Positions 8,719 through 17,937 are shown, numbered from the stretch's first letter. The stretch: 64,000 bases of DNA from an uncultured Lachnospiraceae bacterium (GCA_910587085.1 CAJUMC010000004.1:1-64000); one strand, 5' to 3'. Program-made: numbers and translations. The notes: generated by a model not told the origin, from the sequence alone.

Positions 8719-9234
8719 TCAATTCAGCGAATTCCGCCCTGTCTCCCCGTAAATGACAAGCTCCTTTGCTCTATTCCCTTCAATGCGCAAAGAGGTAAAG
8801 GCCGGATGCTCTTCATCAAACAGAAACGCCCCCGAGCCCTTGCTGAACTGTATGCGGAACGACTGTGAGGCAGAGATCTCCGCAATTTCCTCTTCTCCGT
8901 TCATCACGGTCAGCCGGAGCGACTTCGGGCCCAGCTCCACACTGCGCTTGACCTCGCCCTCCGTCCGCAGCAGCAATCTCCCGTAATAGCTTCCGTCTCT
9001 CAGGCAGAGCTCCAGTTCCACTCCGCCGTCCACGCGGGACATCGTATCGAGCCTGGTCTGATCCAGCAAGTCAGAAAGCCGCTTGGCACAGGCGTTTTCC
9101 CTCGCTCCCCCGATTGCCGAAAAACCGACCACCATCACCGCCGAAACGATTCCTATAACCAATATGGTAACAATAAGCTCCACCATCGTAAAGCCGCGCC
9201 GGTCATCCCGGAACCCCTTCGCCATCCCACGCAT
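8719..9234 (-). CDS. Type IV pseudopilin (GspH/FimT-like)
   Basis: A 171-residue prepilin-like protein. A short basic leader ends at the cleavage site RRG/FTMVEL, with Glu5, followed by the hydrophobic helix IVTILVIGIVSAVMVVGFSA. The remainder fits a compact beta head like that of the GspH/FimT class. It lies between two other pilin-type genes on the same strand. The N-terminus would be cut and N-methylated by the peptidase at 15207-15986. Confidence 0.85.
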   Translation of the reverse strand: MRGMAKGFRDDRRGFTMVELIVTILVIGIVSAVMVVGFSAIGGARENACAKRLSDLLDQTRLDTMSRVDGGVELELCLRDGSYYGRLLLRTEGEVKRSVELGPKSLRLTVMNGEEEIAEISASQSFRIQFSKGSGAFLFDEEHPAFTSLRIEGNRAKELVIYGETGRNSLN

Positions 9235-9295
9235 GCTGCCGACCTTTCCTCTCTGTTTCTTCCGCTGTCCGGCCCCTGTCGGCCGCAGTGCTCCA

Positions 9296-11461
9296 TCAAT
9301 TCTTCACCCAGTTTTCCAGCGTGATGGAGATATTTCTTGCCACCGCGGTTTCCTCTCCCGGGCGCGCCGCCAGCAGCGGATAGTTCTTAAAAAACTTGCT
9401 GATCTCCGGATTCTTATCCAGAAGATCCGTGACAAAATCCGTATTTTCATCCGTATCCGCTGCCGCGTCAACATCCCGGAGCGTCACATTTCCCGTGGCG
9501 AGAAGCATTCCGCAAAAGTTCACGCCGGAAAGCTCTACGTCGCCGTTTGCAATAACAATCCCGGAGATATTTTCGCTCTCCAGACGAACATTCTCATTTG
9601 CGATCCGCACCTGGTAAGCCGCATCCTCCGCGCTGCATTTTTCAAATGCGCTGTTGAAATAATAAACCTGTGTACCGGAAATCTTTTCCAGCTCACTCAT
9701 GCGCAGCAGATTCCGCACGGCGCCCTCTCCCTGCGCCCCGATATACTGTTCATCCAGCGCCCGCTTCAGCCCGGAAAACCGGCGCGCATAATCGCTCTGC
9801 CGTAGCATAGCCTCCGCATTGTCAATCGTTCCGGCAATCACCTCGGAAATCGCGTGATCCTGCACCCGGATTACGGTGCCGTTCGTCTTGATCTTCTCCG
9901 ATGCTGCCGGCAGAAGGACATCCCCAAGCTCAAGAATATCAGAAAACTGCTTCATCTCGCCTGCGAATGCTTCGCTGAAAGCCAGGAAATAATTCTCGGC
10001 CGCAGAAGCCGTGCGGAACTTCAGGTATATATAGTACAGCGGCTCCGGCTCATTCATAAAGCGCACCGGCACAACCGTACACGGCGACGTCGGATTCACA
10101 TACGGAGCAAGCGACATGCTGCTCTGTGCACCGAACATCTTTTCCGTATCAATCACGGCCGCAATCGACCCTTTCTCTTCTATTATCTCATCATATTCTT
10201 CTTTCGTCAACGGGTTATGCCCATATTCCCGGATACATTCCTCCGGCATCAGATATGCCAGCTGGTTGCCGCGGTAGCTGACCGCCTCGCCCTCAAGAAT
10301 CTCCGTGTACGATACGGTGCCGGACGATGCGCCGTACAGGCTCGGCACCGCAAGCACGCTGCGTCCCGCCAGCCACAGCATATCCAGACCGGACAGATCG
10401 AGCGTTGAGCGCCCGGCATTGATCGTGACGGCGCTGCCCTCCGACGGCACCGACGCGCCGGCCACGCTGTGATAGCCGTAATATTCTCCGTCTATTTTAA
10501 CATAAGAGGAATCGGCCCCGATCGTGAGATCATCCTCGACATGGCATTCCGCCCGCGAAATACGGATGCTCTGCCCGCTGCTCCCGTCCACGGTCGCAAT
10601 GCTGCCGGCCCACACTGCAATCTTTCCGAGTTTTCCGCTGCCGATGTCCAGACTGCCGCTCTTTCTCGTTTCCAGCGCATCCCCCACAATCAGGATATCC
10701 GCGTTCAGTGACAGCCCGTAATCTTCCGCCGTCAGGCTTTTTCCCGCATACACATTTCCCCGGATCGAAGATGCCGTGAGATGATTTCTGATATTGCCGT
10801 CTGCAAGGATCGCGTAGCCTTTATAATTTCCGCCCACCGCGGCCGGCCTCTCCACATCAAGACGGGAAAAGGCCACTGCCACGCGGATATCCGTTGTAAT
10901 CTTCGTCTGATAACCGTTCTCCTTGTAGGACACGCTCAGACCCCGCAGACACAGATCTTCCCCGTCAAGCTCGACCTGCACGGCCGGGATGCCCTCGCTG
11001 CCGCTCAGAAGCTCATAGTCCGTTCCGAAGCCCGCCACGCCGTAAAACAGCCCGTCTTCCGCCGCATCCGTCATAAACCTTCCGTCGATTTCCGCCGAAA
11101 GTCCCGGTGAAAGCTCCACGCCGGTCAGCTTTTCTGCCAGGCTGTCCCGCACGCTCAGCTTTACCGCCGAGGCTGCGTCGCCGCCGTAGGCGCCGTAATG
11201 CGTCAGCGCCCGCGAATACTCTTCTCCAAGCGTATCCTCGGCCAGTTTCTGAAGATTTGCAATAAAAATATCAATTCCGGATTCTGTCTCGTAGAAATTT
11301 TCCTTTGCGCGCTCGTCCACAAGCTTCATATCCCGGTTCGTTATGGACGCGGCAAGCACGGATGTGCCGAGAATGCCCGCAAAAACCATGCAGACAATGA
11401 CAAGAATCAGAGCAGAGCCCCGGTTTTTCCTGTTTTCCTTTTCGCGTCTGAATGTTTCCAT
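9296..11461 (-). CDS. PilX-like minor pilus component, very large
   Basis: A 721-residue protein with a basic leader (RREKENRKNRGS), a single hydrophobic helix (ALILVIVCMVFAGILGTSVLAA) and a long extracellular region. The helix resembles PilX N-terminal proteins, which lack the canonical Glu5. The extracellular part holds repetitive, beta-helix-like wording rich in D, G and N, suggesting a polymeric or adhesive head. The start is ATG 11461, with GAGGAGG six bases upstream; the frame extends to a GTG at 11476 without better spacing. At about five times the usual PilX size it may be a tip adhesin. It sits 19 bases downstream of the pseudopilin gene at 11481. Confidence 0.75.
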   Translation of the reverse strand: METFRREKENRKNRGSALILVIVCMVFAGILGTSVLAASITNRDMKLVDERAKENFYETESGIDIFIANLQKLAEDTLGEEYSRALTHYGAYGGDAASAVKLSVRDSLAEKLTGVELSPGLSAEIDGRFMTDAAEDGLFYGVAGFGTDYELLSGSEGIPAVQVELDGEDLCLRGLSVSYKENGYQTKITTDIRVAVAFSRLDVERPAAVGGNYKGYAILADGNIRNHLTASSIRGNVYAGKSLTAEDYGLSLNADILIVGDALETRKSGSLDIGSGKLGKIAVWAGSIATVDGSSGQSIRISRAECHVEDDLTIGADSSYVKIDGEYYGYHSVAGASVPSEGSAVTINAGRSTLDLSGLDMLWLAGRSVLAVPSLYGASSGTVSYTEILEGEAVSYRGNQLAYLMPEECIREYGHNPLTKEEYDEIIEEKGSIAAVIDTEKMFGAQSSMSLAPYVNPTSPCTVVPVRFMNEPEPLYYIYLKFRTASAAENYFLAFSEAFAGEMKQFSDILELGDVLLPAASEKIKTNGTVIRVQDHAISEVIAGTIDNAEAMLRQSDYARRFSGLKRALDEQYIGAQGEGAVRNLLRMSELEKISGTQVYYFNSAFEKCSAEDAAYQVRIANENVRLESENISGIVIANGDVELSGVNFCGMLLATGNVTLRDVDAAADTDENTDFVTDLLDKNPEISKFFKNYPLLAARPGEETAVARNISITLENWVKN

Positions 11462-11480
11462 TGTCAGCCTCCTCACCGCG

Positions 11481-12692
11481 CTACTGCGAAATGGATGCGT
11501 TCCATTCCGCTAGTCTTTCTCCAGTTGCACTCAGATATACCGTTACCGTTACCTCTGAAAGTCTGCCGTACGGCTTCCGCGGAAAAAGGGAATTCCCCCC
11601 GTCGCTGCCGTTTTCAAACATGCCTCCGCCGCCGACACCCCAGTCGGGGCTGCTGTTCGAGCAGACCGTTACCCGGCTGCCGGAGGAATCCAGTGCCCGC
11701 TCCATCACAGGGCCGGTCAGCTCCAGTTTTCCGCCCGAACCGCCGCCCAGACATTCCGCCGTCTCCTGAACCGCGAGAAACAGGTTCCATTCCAGAAAGC
11801 AGTTTTTCACAATAATCTTATCTGCGATCCGATAGCGCGAAACAGCTCCGGATTCCGTCAGCTCCGCGCTCGCCGGTTCGTAAAACAGATAAAGGTTCGG
11901 CTTTTCCCCGTCCTCCGCCCGTTCGAACGTGAACTCGCTGCGGTAGCCCCGGTGCGAAGAGCCGTCCAGCAGATAATCCAGTTCGGCTGCCCCGGCATAG
12001 CTTCCGTTCTGCTCCTGCCGGATCTCGATCACAAGCTCGCTTGTTATATTGGCCGATATGTAAGCCTGCTCGCTGGTGATCTGCGCGGCCGTCGGCCCGT
12101 CATAATCCTCGTCGTCGGCGTGGGACGCCCACTGTCCGGCCAGCCAGCTGTCGTAAAAGGCGCTTTCGGCAGCCCGGCGCAGAGAACCGTCCGTCGCTCC
12201 CGGCGGACAGATAATCACCGTCTGCTCCGAATCGAGAGCGGTCAGATCCGGAAGCTTGTAATCGTTGATCCCGCTGCTTCCGTCCGTAAAACTGCTGCTG
12301 TCATAGCGCACCGTAACATTGAATTCGTTCATTCCCTCCCGGATGGCGGCGAGATCAAAACCAACCGAGCCGTCGGTCGGAATTCTGAGATTCCCCCGCC
12401 ATCCTGCCGGAAGCAGATTTTTCATTTTCTCTTCCGATACGCCGTTTATCTGTACGCTGTCCTGTACTACATGGAACCGGGCGTACTCCTTTACGCATTC
12501 CATTACGTTCTGGGCAACGATGGTCGCCGACATGGCCCTTCTCGATTTCATATTGATCCGCAGGGACAGCATAAAGCCGCCGAGCAGAGCGAGCACGGCA
12601 ATCGACAGTATCATCATGCTCACGATCACTTCCACAAAGGATATGCCCCGGTTATCCGGCCGATGTCTGTTTTTCATGCCTTTATTTCTCAC
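11481..12692 (-). CDS. Type IV pseudopilin, large (PilV-like)
   Basis: A 403-residue prepilin-like protein. The leader MRNKGMKNRHRPDNRG precedes ISFVEVIVSMMILSIAVLAL, so processing should occur after Gly, leaving Ile1 and Glu5. After the helix, a coiled segment leads into a long head domain with many acidic and glycine residues. Most pseudopilins are under 200 residues, so this head is expanded, like its neighbour at 9296-11461. The intergenic DNA upstream carries a short tandem repeat, CCTGTCCTGCAAAAA, twice near 12724-12753. Confidence 0.8.
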   Translation of the reverse strand: MRNKGMKNRHRPDNRGISFVEVIVSMMILSIAVLALLGGFMLSLRINMKSRRAMSATIVAQNVMECVKEYARFHVVQDSVQINGVSEEKMKNLLPAGWRGNLRIPTDGSVGFDLAAIREGMNEFNVTVRYDSSSFTDGSSGINDYKLPDLTALDSEQTVIICPPGATDGSLRRAAESAFYDSWLAGQWASHADDEDYDGPTAAQITSEQAYISANITSELVIEIRQEQNGSYAGAAELDYLLDGSSHRGYRSEFTFERAEDGEKPNLYLFYEPASAELTESGAVSRYRIADKIIVKNCFLEWNLFLAVQETAECLGGGSGGKLELTGPVMERALDSSGSRVTVCSNSSPDWGVGGGGMFENGSDGGNSLFPRKPYGRLSEVTVTVYLSATGERLAEWNASISQ

Positions 12693-12819
12693 CGCCGTCT
12701 CCTTTCTTCACGATGCGGGGAATCCTGTCCTGCAAAAACCTGTCCTGCAAAAAATCTGCGCCCTGCAGAAGGCAGCATCCTGCCGTTTCCGCCCTGAAAA
12801 AATCTTCGGAAAACACCGG

Positions 12820-13470
12820 TCAGTCGCCGCTCCGGAAAATATTTTTGTTGCCGTACCGGATATCGTCAAACTCCGGCGAAGTATAAACCTTTTCCGTACC
12901 GGTCAGACTGTACCATACCACGGAGAGAGTTCCCGTGAGCAGTCCGTCATCCGCGTGGTATGCCGCTGTCATGGACTGCAGCGTCATGCGCTCCGGATAC
13001 CTGGCGATATAATCTATACAGCCCTTCAGCCCTTCGTAGGTGGTGCTGTAGCTGATATGAAACGTGTTTGAATACGCGGAAAACGGAAGTCCCGCCTCCC
13101 CCATCAGCCAGACCGCCTGATAGAACGGAACGGTATCGCCGAAGTTGATGGAGGAGATCTCCGCGTTATTCTCCCTGCCCATATCAATAAAGAAAAGAAT
13201 ACTCTTTTCCGGCGTTACGCCCGGGCCGAACACTTCCAGTTCCTTTGCGGTCTTCTCGTTATTGGAAATATTTTCCTTCTCGTAAATTTCCCGGTTTTTA
13301 ATCTTTCGTTCCAGATCGGAAATCTTGCGCGTCAATTCATCATTTTCCGTCCGCACTGCCTCCGTTTTTTCCGCAAAATTCTTGTAGCCGAACCAGTACG
13401 CAGAAAAAAGCATAAGCACCAGCACAAGCACGCCGAGCAAAAGCTTTTGAGAGTCCGTCGCCTTACTCAT
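12820..13470 (-). CDS. PilO-like pilus alignment protein
   Basis: A 216-residue bitopic membrane protein. Residues 9-27 (LLLGVLVLVLMLFSAYWFG) form the membrane helix, followed by a coiled coil (TENDELTRKISDLERKIK) and an alpha/beta domain, the usual plan of PilO/GspM. It overlaps the end of the PilM-PilN gene by eight bases, indicating coupled translation and a joint complex at the membrane. I assign it by architecture and position, not by a detailed motif. Confidence 0.75.
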   Translation of the reverse strand: MSKATDSQKLLLGVLVLVLMLFSAYWFGYKNFAEKTEAVRTENDELTRKISDLERKIKNREIYEKENISNNEKTAKELEVFGPGVTPEKSILFFIDMGRENNAEISSINFGDTVPFYQAVWLMGEAGLPFSAYSNTFHISYSTTYEGLKGCIDYIARYPERMTLQSMTAAYHADDGLLTGTLSVVWYSLTGTEKVYTSPEFDDIRYGNKNIFRSGD

Positions 13471-15151
13471 CCTCCGTCACCTCCTCCGGCAGCGCCCATT
13501 CTATGCTGACAGAAAACGTCACCGTCTTCTTTTCGTCCTCTCCGCCGCCGCTTTCCGTAATTCCGGCAACACCCGTACGTCCCACGTACGGTATCTGCTT
13601 CAGGCTTGTCAGAAGAGCCGCCGCCGTCTCCTTGCTGTCCGTCACAAAGCTGATAAACAGGCCGTTCTCTGTTGCCGAAAACGACTGTACAATACTGTTT
13701 TGCGGAAGTTTTTCCTCCAGCTGACCGATCATATCCAAAAGGTATTCATTGCAGCTTGAAGTCATGGCAACAAGCTTTTCCGCCTCCTCCTTCGCGTTCA
13801 CGCTCCGGCTCCAGGCATCAAAAATCGGTTCGATATAAAGACATTCGTCCCGCCTTTTCGTTAGCTCATCCCGGCGGGAAAGCTCCTCCTGGTAGTCCGA
13901 ATAGCCGTACCAGAGCAGCGTCCCCGAGCTGACGGCAGCAAGAATAAAAAGCAGAATATACAGCCGCATGCCAAGCCTGCGCTCCGTCTTCAGGCGCAGC
14001 TCCTCGGGGATAAAATTGACCGGGTTGAGCGCCGCGCCCACACAGGAAAACAATTCCTCCCTGTGCTGCTCCAGCTCCTCCAGCTTCTTTTTCTTTTTCT
14101 GGAACGTGATGGAACGGAAACCGGTCAGCAGCTCCACCTCATAGCCGGTTTCGTTCTGCAGCAACTCGCTCAGCCCCTGAAGCCTGGCTCCTTTTCCGAG
14201 CAGATAAAGCTTTCCTATTTTACGGTTCGGCTCCCTGGTATTATAGTATTCAATCACGCGACTGACGTTATTGACAAAAAGCCGCAGCTCCTCCATCAGC
14301 TCGTCCGTCATTTCCTCCCGCCGAGCGGCCGCCTCCTCCGTCCGTTCTTCCCCGGGCATTTCCTGCCCGGCAATCCCCGGCGGCGGCGCACCGGGGCCGG
14401 ATTCCGTGTCGCGGTCGAAATGCCCGCGGATTACTGCATTTTCACAGAGGTAATCATAGCACTGATTCCCGTTTTTCTCCGCAAAATCACGGAAGCCCTT
14501 CATCACATCGAGCAGGTTGGCCATGCCGAAATTGATATTCCGCTGCATCAGCAGATCGCTGTCCTTAAGAATCGAGATCAGGGAATTCTGCTGGTTCAGC
14601 TGAATCACAAAATTGACCTCGTCTCCCGGGATTCGCTTGAGAATCTGATAGCTGGAGTTTCCGACATAATCCAGCGCCACCAGCGTAACCCCGAGCATCT
14701 CCGCCAGATTGTAATAATTTTTTATGAGGGTAAGCGGAGCGGCAAATACCAGCAGACGCAGCTGCTTCGGCTCCGCACCCGGACCGAGCAGCGTGTAGGT
14801 CAGCACATGCTCCGTAATATCCATAGGAAAATATTCGTTGGCCTCCGCCTTTACAATATCCATGATTCTCTTTTCCTTAACCGCAGGAATGGTTACCTCG
14901 CGGCTGAGAATCTTGTTGGAGGCTATCGTAAACAGCACATTTTTATTGCTGATTTTATGTTCCGCCAGCTGACGCTTCAGCTCGTTTGCATATGTCGTTT
15001 TATCACGGATATATCCGTCCTCAATCGTGTTCTCCGGCGTCTCAAAAACAAAGGCCTTTCCGACCTTTGTATTTTTCTTCCGGTAATTTACTTCGCAGAC
15101 CTTTGTATAAATCAGCCCGATTTCGATGCTGACAACATGGCTTACTCCCAT
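13463..15151 (-). CDS. PilM-PilN fusion protein
   Basis: A 562-residue fusion. The N-terminal part, about residues 1-385, is an actin-like ATPase of the PilM family: phosphate-binding start VSIEIGLIYTKVCEV, a central YYNTREPNRKIGKLYLLGKG block and an adenosine-site glycine pair. At about residues 395-415 comes a membrane helix (RLYILLFILAAVSSGTLLW), followed by a coiled coil and a small alpha/beta domain, the PilN plan. In most bacteria PilM is cytoplasmic and binds the N-terminal tail of a separate PilN; here they are one chain. An Ala/Pro/Glu-rich insert lies near residue 260. The gene is followed directly by the PilO-like gene. Confidence 0.85.
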   Translation of the reverse strand: MGVSHVVSIEIGLIYTKVCEVNYRKKNTKVGKAFVFETPENTIEDGYIRDKTTYANELKRQLAEHKISNKNVLFTIASNKILSREVTIPAVKEKRIMDIVKAEANEYFPMDITEHVLTYTLLGPGAEPKQLRLLVFAAPLTLIKNYYNLAEMLGVTLVALDYVGNSSYQILKRIPGDEVNFVIQLNQQNSLISILKDSDLLMQRNINFGMANLLDVMKGFRDFAEKNGNQCYDYLCENAVIRGHFDRDTESGPGAPPPGIAGQEMPGEERTEEAAARREEMTDELMEELRLFVNNVSRVIEYYNTREPNRKIGKLYLLGKGARLQGLSELLQNETGYEVELLTGFRSITFQKKKKKLEELEQHREELFSCVGAALNPVNFIPEELRLKTERRLGMRLYILLFILAAVSSGTLLWYGYSDYQEELSRRDELTKRRDECLYIEPIFDAWSRSVNAKEEAEKLVAMTSSCNEYLLDMIGQLEEKLPQNSIVQSFSATENGLFISFVTDSKETAAALLTSLKQIPYVGRTGVAGITESGGGEDEKKTVTFSVSIEWALPEEVTEDE

Positions 15152-15206
15152 CGTCCGCTCTCCTCCTGACTTTGTTGTAGCCGCTTTTTTGAAGCGGCAT
15201 AGCCTG

Positions 15207-15986
15207 TTATAAGCCCTGTGCCGCCGTAAACAGGCTCAGATACCAGCCGACAATCCTGTTGCCGAACCAGATCGCGGTCAGTATCCCGGCCGCCAGATAT
15301 GGCCCGAGCGCCAGCATGCTTCCCGCTTTTTTCCGCCTCATCCGCACGGGATGGACAAGGCAGGCATACAGGCACCCAAACAGAAATGCCGTAATGCAGT
15401 TTGCCAGCCCGAGAAACAGGCCGGCCGCCGCCATCAGCTTAATGTCTCCGCCGCCGATCCCCCGGCCGCGCGTCACTGCATAGACAAGCAGCAGAAAACC
15501 GGACACCGCAGCACAACCTGCCAGTGCCATCGGCCATCCAGCTGGCTTCAGCAGCAGCCTCAGCACGCCGGCAGCCCCGATAAAAAGGTTAAGCCCCGGC
15601 GGAATTTCATAGGTGCGCCAGTCAATCACGCTGATTACCAGCAGCGCGGACAGCACAAGGCAGGCAAGCGCTGTCTCTGCCGACCATCCGCAGACTGCAA
15701 AGGTCAACGCCCAGAGCAGCCCGTTTCCTGCTTCAACAATCGGATACTGCGCGGACAGCGCGGCGCCGCATTTCCGGCATTTCCCCCGCAGCGCCAGCCA
15801 CGAGGCAACGGGAATCAGATCAAACCACCGCAGACGGTACCCGCAGCTCATGCAGTGCGACGGGACGGTCACAATCGTCTCCCTTCTCGGAATCCGGTAA
15901 ATGCAGACATTCAGAAAGCTCCCAACCACAACGCCGAACGCCAGCACCATTCCGTATCTTATGCAGTTGAATGCCGCTGTCATCAC
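15207..15986 (-). CDS. pilD: Prepilin peptidase / N-methyltransferase
   Basis: A 259-residue polytopic membrane enzyme that cleaves prepilin leaders after Gly and N-methylates the new terminus. The N-terminal methylase part has GSFLNVCIYRIPR and four cysteines in two CxxC pairs (CMSC near residue 42, CRKC near 70). The two catalytic aspartates are visible in VISVIDWRTYEIP and GIGGGDIKLM. Seven or eight hydrophobic helices are present. It follows the major pilin, separated by a strong hairpin (16017-16072), and should process all the prepilins in this locus. Confidence 0.93.
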   Translation of the reverse strand: MMTAAFNCIRYGMVLAFGVVVGSFLNVCIYRIPRRETIVTVPSHCMSCGYRLRWFDLIPVASWLALRGKCRKCGAALSAQYPIVEAGNGLLWALTFAVCGWSAETALACLVLSALLVISVIDWRTYEIPPGLNLFIGAAGVLRLLLKPAGWPMALAGCAAVSGFLLLVYAVTRGRGIGGGDIKLMAAAGLFLGLANCITAFLFGCLYACLVHPVRMRRKKAGSMLALGPYLAAGILTAIWFGNRIVGWYLSLFTAAQGL

Positions 15987-16016
15987 AGCTCTCCTTCCAG
16001 ATTATCCAATGTAAAA

Positions 16017-16072
16017 GGGTCATTTTGTATGTCATTGAAGACGATGTCTTCTGTCGTCATACAAAATGACCC
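16017..16072 (-). terminator. Nested hairpin between pilin and pilD
   Basis: A perfect 15-bp stem, GGGTCATTTTGTATG at 16017-16031 with its inverse at 16058-16072, encloses a second perfect 6-bp hairpin (GAAGAC/GTCTTC, 16037-16051). On the minus transcript the stem is followed by TTTTA. It is probably a leaky terminator or mRNA-stabilising structure that lets the major pilin be made in excess over pilD and the assembly genes. Confidence 0.75.
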
Positions 16073-16100
16073 CGGTGTTGTTCGGCTGCGGGATATCAGA

Positions 16101-16550
16101 TTACGGAGTAGGTGTAATAAGTCCCGGAATAGATACCGTAACTTTACCCGTTTTCTCAATTACGATTTGAAAATTTTTACTGCCATCCTGCTGAACAGTT
16201 GGATACTTTCCGTTCATTGCTTCTTCAATACACTCTTTAAGTGTTTTACCTGCAGGAGCCGGATCAGTAACAGTACCTACTACCGCAAGACCAGCCGAAG
16301 TCACATTGTATGTAGCTTCCGGTACCGTAGCAGTATTGTTTTCTGCCATATAATCCGCCACTCCGGCGTTTACTGCCGACTCAATCTGTCCGATGTTATT
16401 CTTATCTGTACTTTCCTTCGATCTGCCGACCCACTTCATTACCTGCGGAGCCAGAGCCACAGCGATTACCGCCATGATAAGGATAACAACGATCAGCTCG
16501 ACCAGGGAAAAGCCTTTGTTGTTACGCTTTTTTTCGCACATCTTTTTCAT
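16101..16550 (-). CDS. Major type IV pilin
   Basis: A 149-residue prepilin. The leader MKKMCEKKRNNKG is cut before FSLVELIVVILIMAVIAVAL, giving Phe1 and Glu5, which are classical type IVa features. The head is short, rich in Asn, Thr and Val, and ends TPTP. ATG 16550 is supported by AAGGAGAG. No cysteine pair is present in the head, so there is no disulfide D-region. It is the first gene of the pilus operon and has a long leader (16551-17046). It likely forms the fibre used in twitching, adhesion or DNA uptake; the retraction ATPase is not in this window. Confidence 0.9.
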   Translation of the reverse strand: MKKMCEKKRNNKGFSLVELIVVILIMAVIAVALAPQVMKWVGRSKESTDKNNIGQIESAVNAGVADYMAENNTATVPEATYNVTSAGLAVVGTVTDPAPAGKTLKECIEEAMNGKYPTVQQDGSKNFQIVIEKTGKVTVSIPGLITPTP

Positions 16551-17046
16551 AACTTATCTCTCCTTTTGATTTAATTTTGATCCCTTTTTCCTCTTCTCTT
16601 TCGTATCTCTGAACCATGTTCGGTTCGCGTTTCCTTTAATTTATCATATTGGTCGTAGAAAATCAACAGATTTTTTGATTTTTTCCTGGAAAAATTGAGC
16701 AATGTTTCCTATCCGGCGCAAGAGCGGCAAGTCTTCTGACCTTTCCACGGAGGCGTTTCCGCACACAGATGCCTTTATTTTTTTTCCGCTTTTCATCTGC
16801 CCCCTTTTGTTTTTTCGGTTCTGTCCCGCTCTTTCCCTCCTGTGCTGCCGGAGCCGCTTCAGCAGTTCGCTCTCATCGGAGAAAAATCATCTGCAGAACC
16901 TCTGTTCGATGCCCGGACCTTTTCTCGCTCTGCATAGTACTGACTTCATTTCTTTCATATTTTATTAAAATAATCCCAAAATACCAAATTTTCATAAGAT
17001 TTGAAACTTAATAAAATAAATATTTTTATAATATCAGAAGCTTAAG
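16551..17046 (-). promoter_or_regulatory. Long AT-rich leader of the pilin operon
   Basis: No gene is visible in these 496 bases. On the minus strand they run from the methyltransferase end to the pilin start. They contain a motif GGTCAGAAGACTTGCC (16726-16741) resembling the B12 box, plus an AT-rich 7-bp hairpin (AAAATCA/TGATTTT) near 16658-16685 that is followed by a weak T-rich tail. A structured control RNA is possible, but I could not match c-di-GMP or cobalamin riboswitch cores. Confidence 0.35.
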
Positions 17047-17937
17047 TTATAAAGGCTTTGTTCCGCTTATTAACACTGTCGTTGCAATGCGGAATTCCCA
17101 TCTTTTTTCTCCGTTTTTGTATTCCTGAATCTTTTTATCATACCTTTGATTAATCCTGTCAATCAGGGTCTGATACTCTGTTTTGCTAAGTGCATCAGGA
17201 GCCATGTTACATGCTTTTTCCACACTGCTAAGCTCCGATATTCTGTCGTCATTAATCTGTGCATGTGCTGTTTCATCATTAATGTTGTCGCAATCCGGAG
17301 CATAATTGACTGCTGCCACTGCATCAATAGAAATATTTTGAAATCCCTGTTCTGCAAGATAAGCAAAATACTTTTCGGTTCGGTTTTCATAACGCTTAAT
17401 CTGACTGTGAGGATTGGCGGATGCTGCCGCCCAGACCTTATCAAACAGTTCTTTTTCTTCGCAATCCTCCGTCGGTATCCATTCTTCCGGTTTCATGCCT
17501 CTGTTGTAGACGTCCATAATGATAATTTTCCCGGCTGGCTTCAGCACCCGGTATTGTTCGCTTACAAATTTCTCAGGATCACAAAAATTCATCACCGTAT
17601 GGGAATAACAAACATCAAATATATTGTTTTCAAAAGGCATTTTTGTAGCATCACCCGCCACAAAATCACATGAAAGTCCCAACTCTTTCGTTTTTTTCCT
17701 GGCATAATCAATATGTCCGATATCAAAATCCAGACCCGTTATGTCCGCATCGGGGAGACGTTCTTTTAACCGATGACAGAGAAGGCCTCCGGCACAACCT
17801 ACTTCGAGTATCTTCATTCCATTATGCAGCTGCATGGCATCGATCCATTTATCCATGTTTCCCTGATGAAATTTTAATGCCCGTGACAAATACAGTTCTT
17901 CTGTTTTCTGCACATATTGCGACCAGTAAGTATTCAT
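17047..17937 (-). CDS. SAM-dependent methyltransferase, class I
   Basis: A 296-residue Rossmann-fold methyltransferase. Motif I is ILEVGCAGGLLC near residue 41, motif II has Asp in TGLDFDIGHID, and DVCYSHTVMNF gives motif IV; all fit Methyltransf_11/25 proteins. The start is ATG 17937, preceded by AAGGAGG. The substrate cannot be told from sequence; small molecules or lipids are typical. It is flanked by the pilin leader and a phosphoesterase, and composition is AT-richer than the pilus genes, so it may be an accessory or transferred gene. Confidence 0.8.
   Translation of the reverse strand: MNTYWSQYVQKTEELYLSRALKFHQGNMDKWIDAMQLHNGMKILEVGCAGGLLCHRLKERLPDADITGLDFDIGHIDYARKKTKELGLSCDFVAGDATKMPFENNIFDVCYSHTVMNFCDPEKFVSEQYRVLKPAGKIIIMDVYNRGMKPEEWIPTEDCEEKELFDKVWAAASANPHSQIKRYENRTEKYFAYLAEQGFQNISIDAVAAVNYAPDCDNINDETAHAQINDDRISELSSVEKACNMAPDALSKTEYQTLIDRINQRYDKKIQEYKNGEKRWEFRIATTVLISGTKPL

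Noticed and set aside
16700..16760. Cobalamin or c-di-GMP riboswitch upstream of the pilin
   Set aside because: Only the B12-box-like motif is present; the upstream conserved core elements are absent, and neither GEMM class matches. Kept only as a low-certainty finding.
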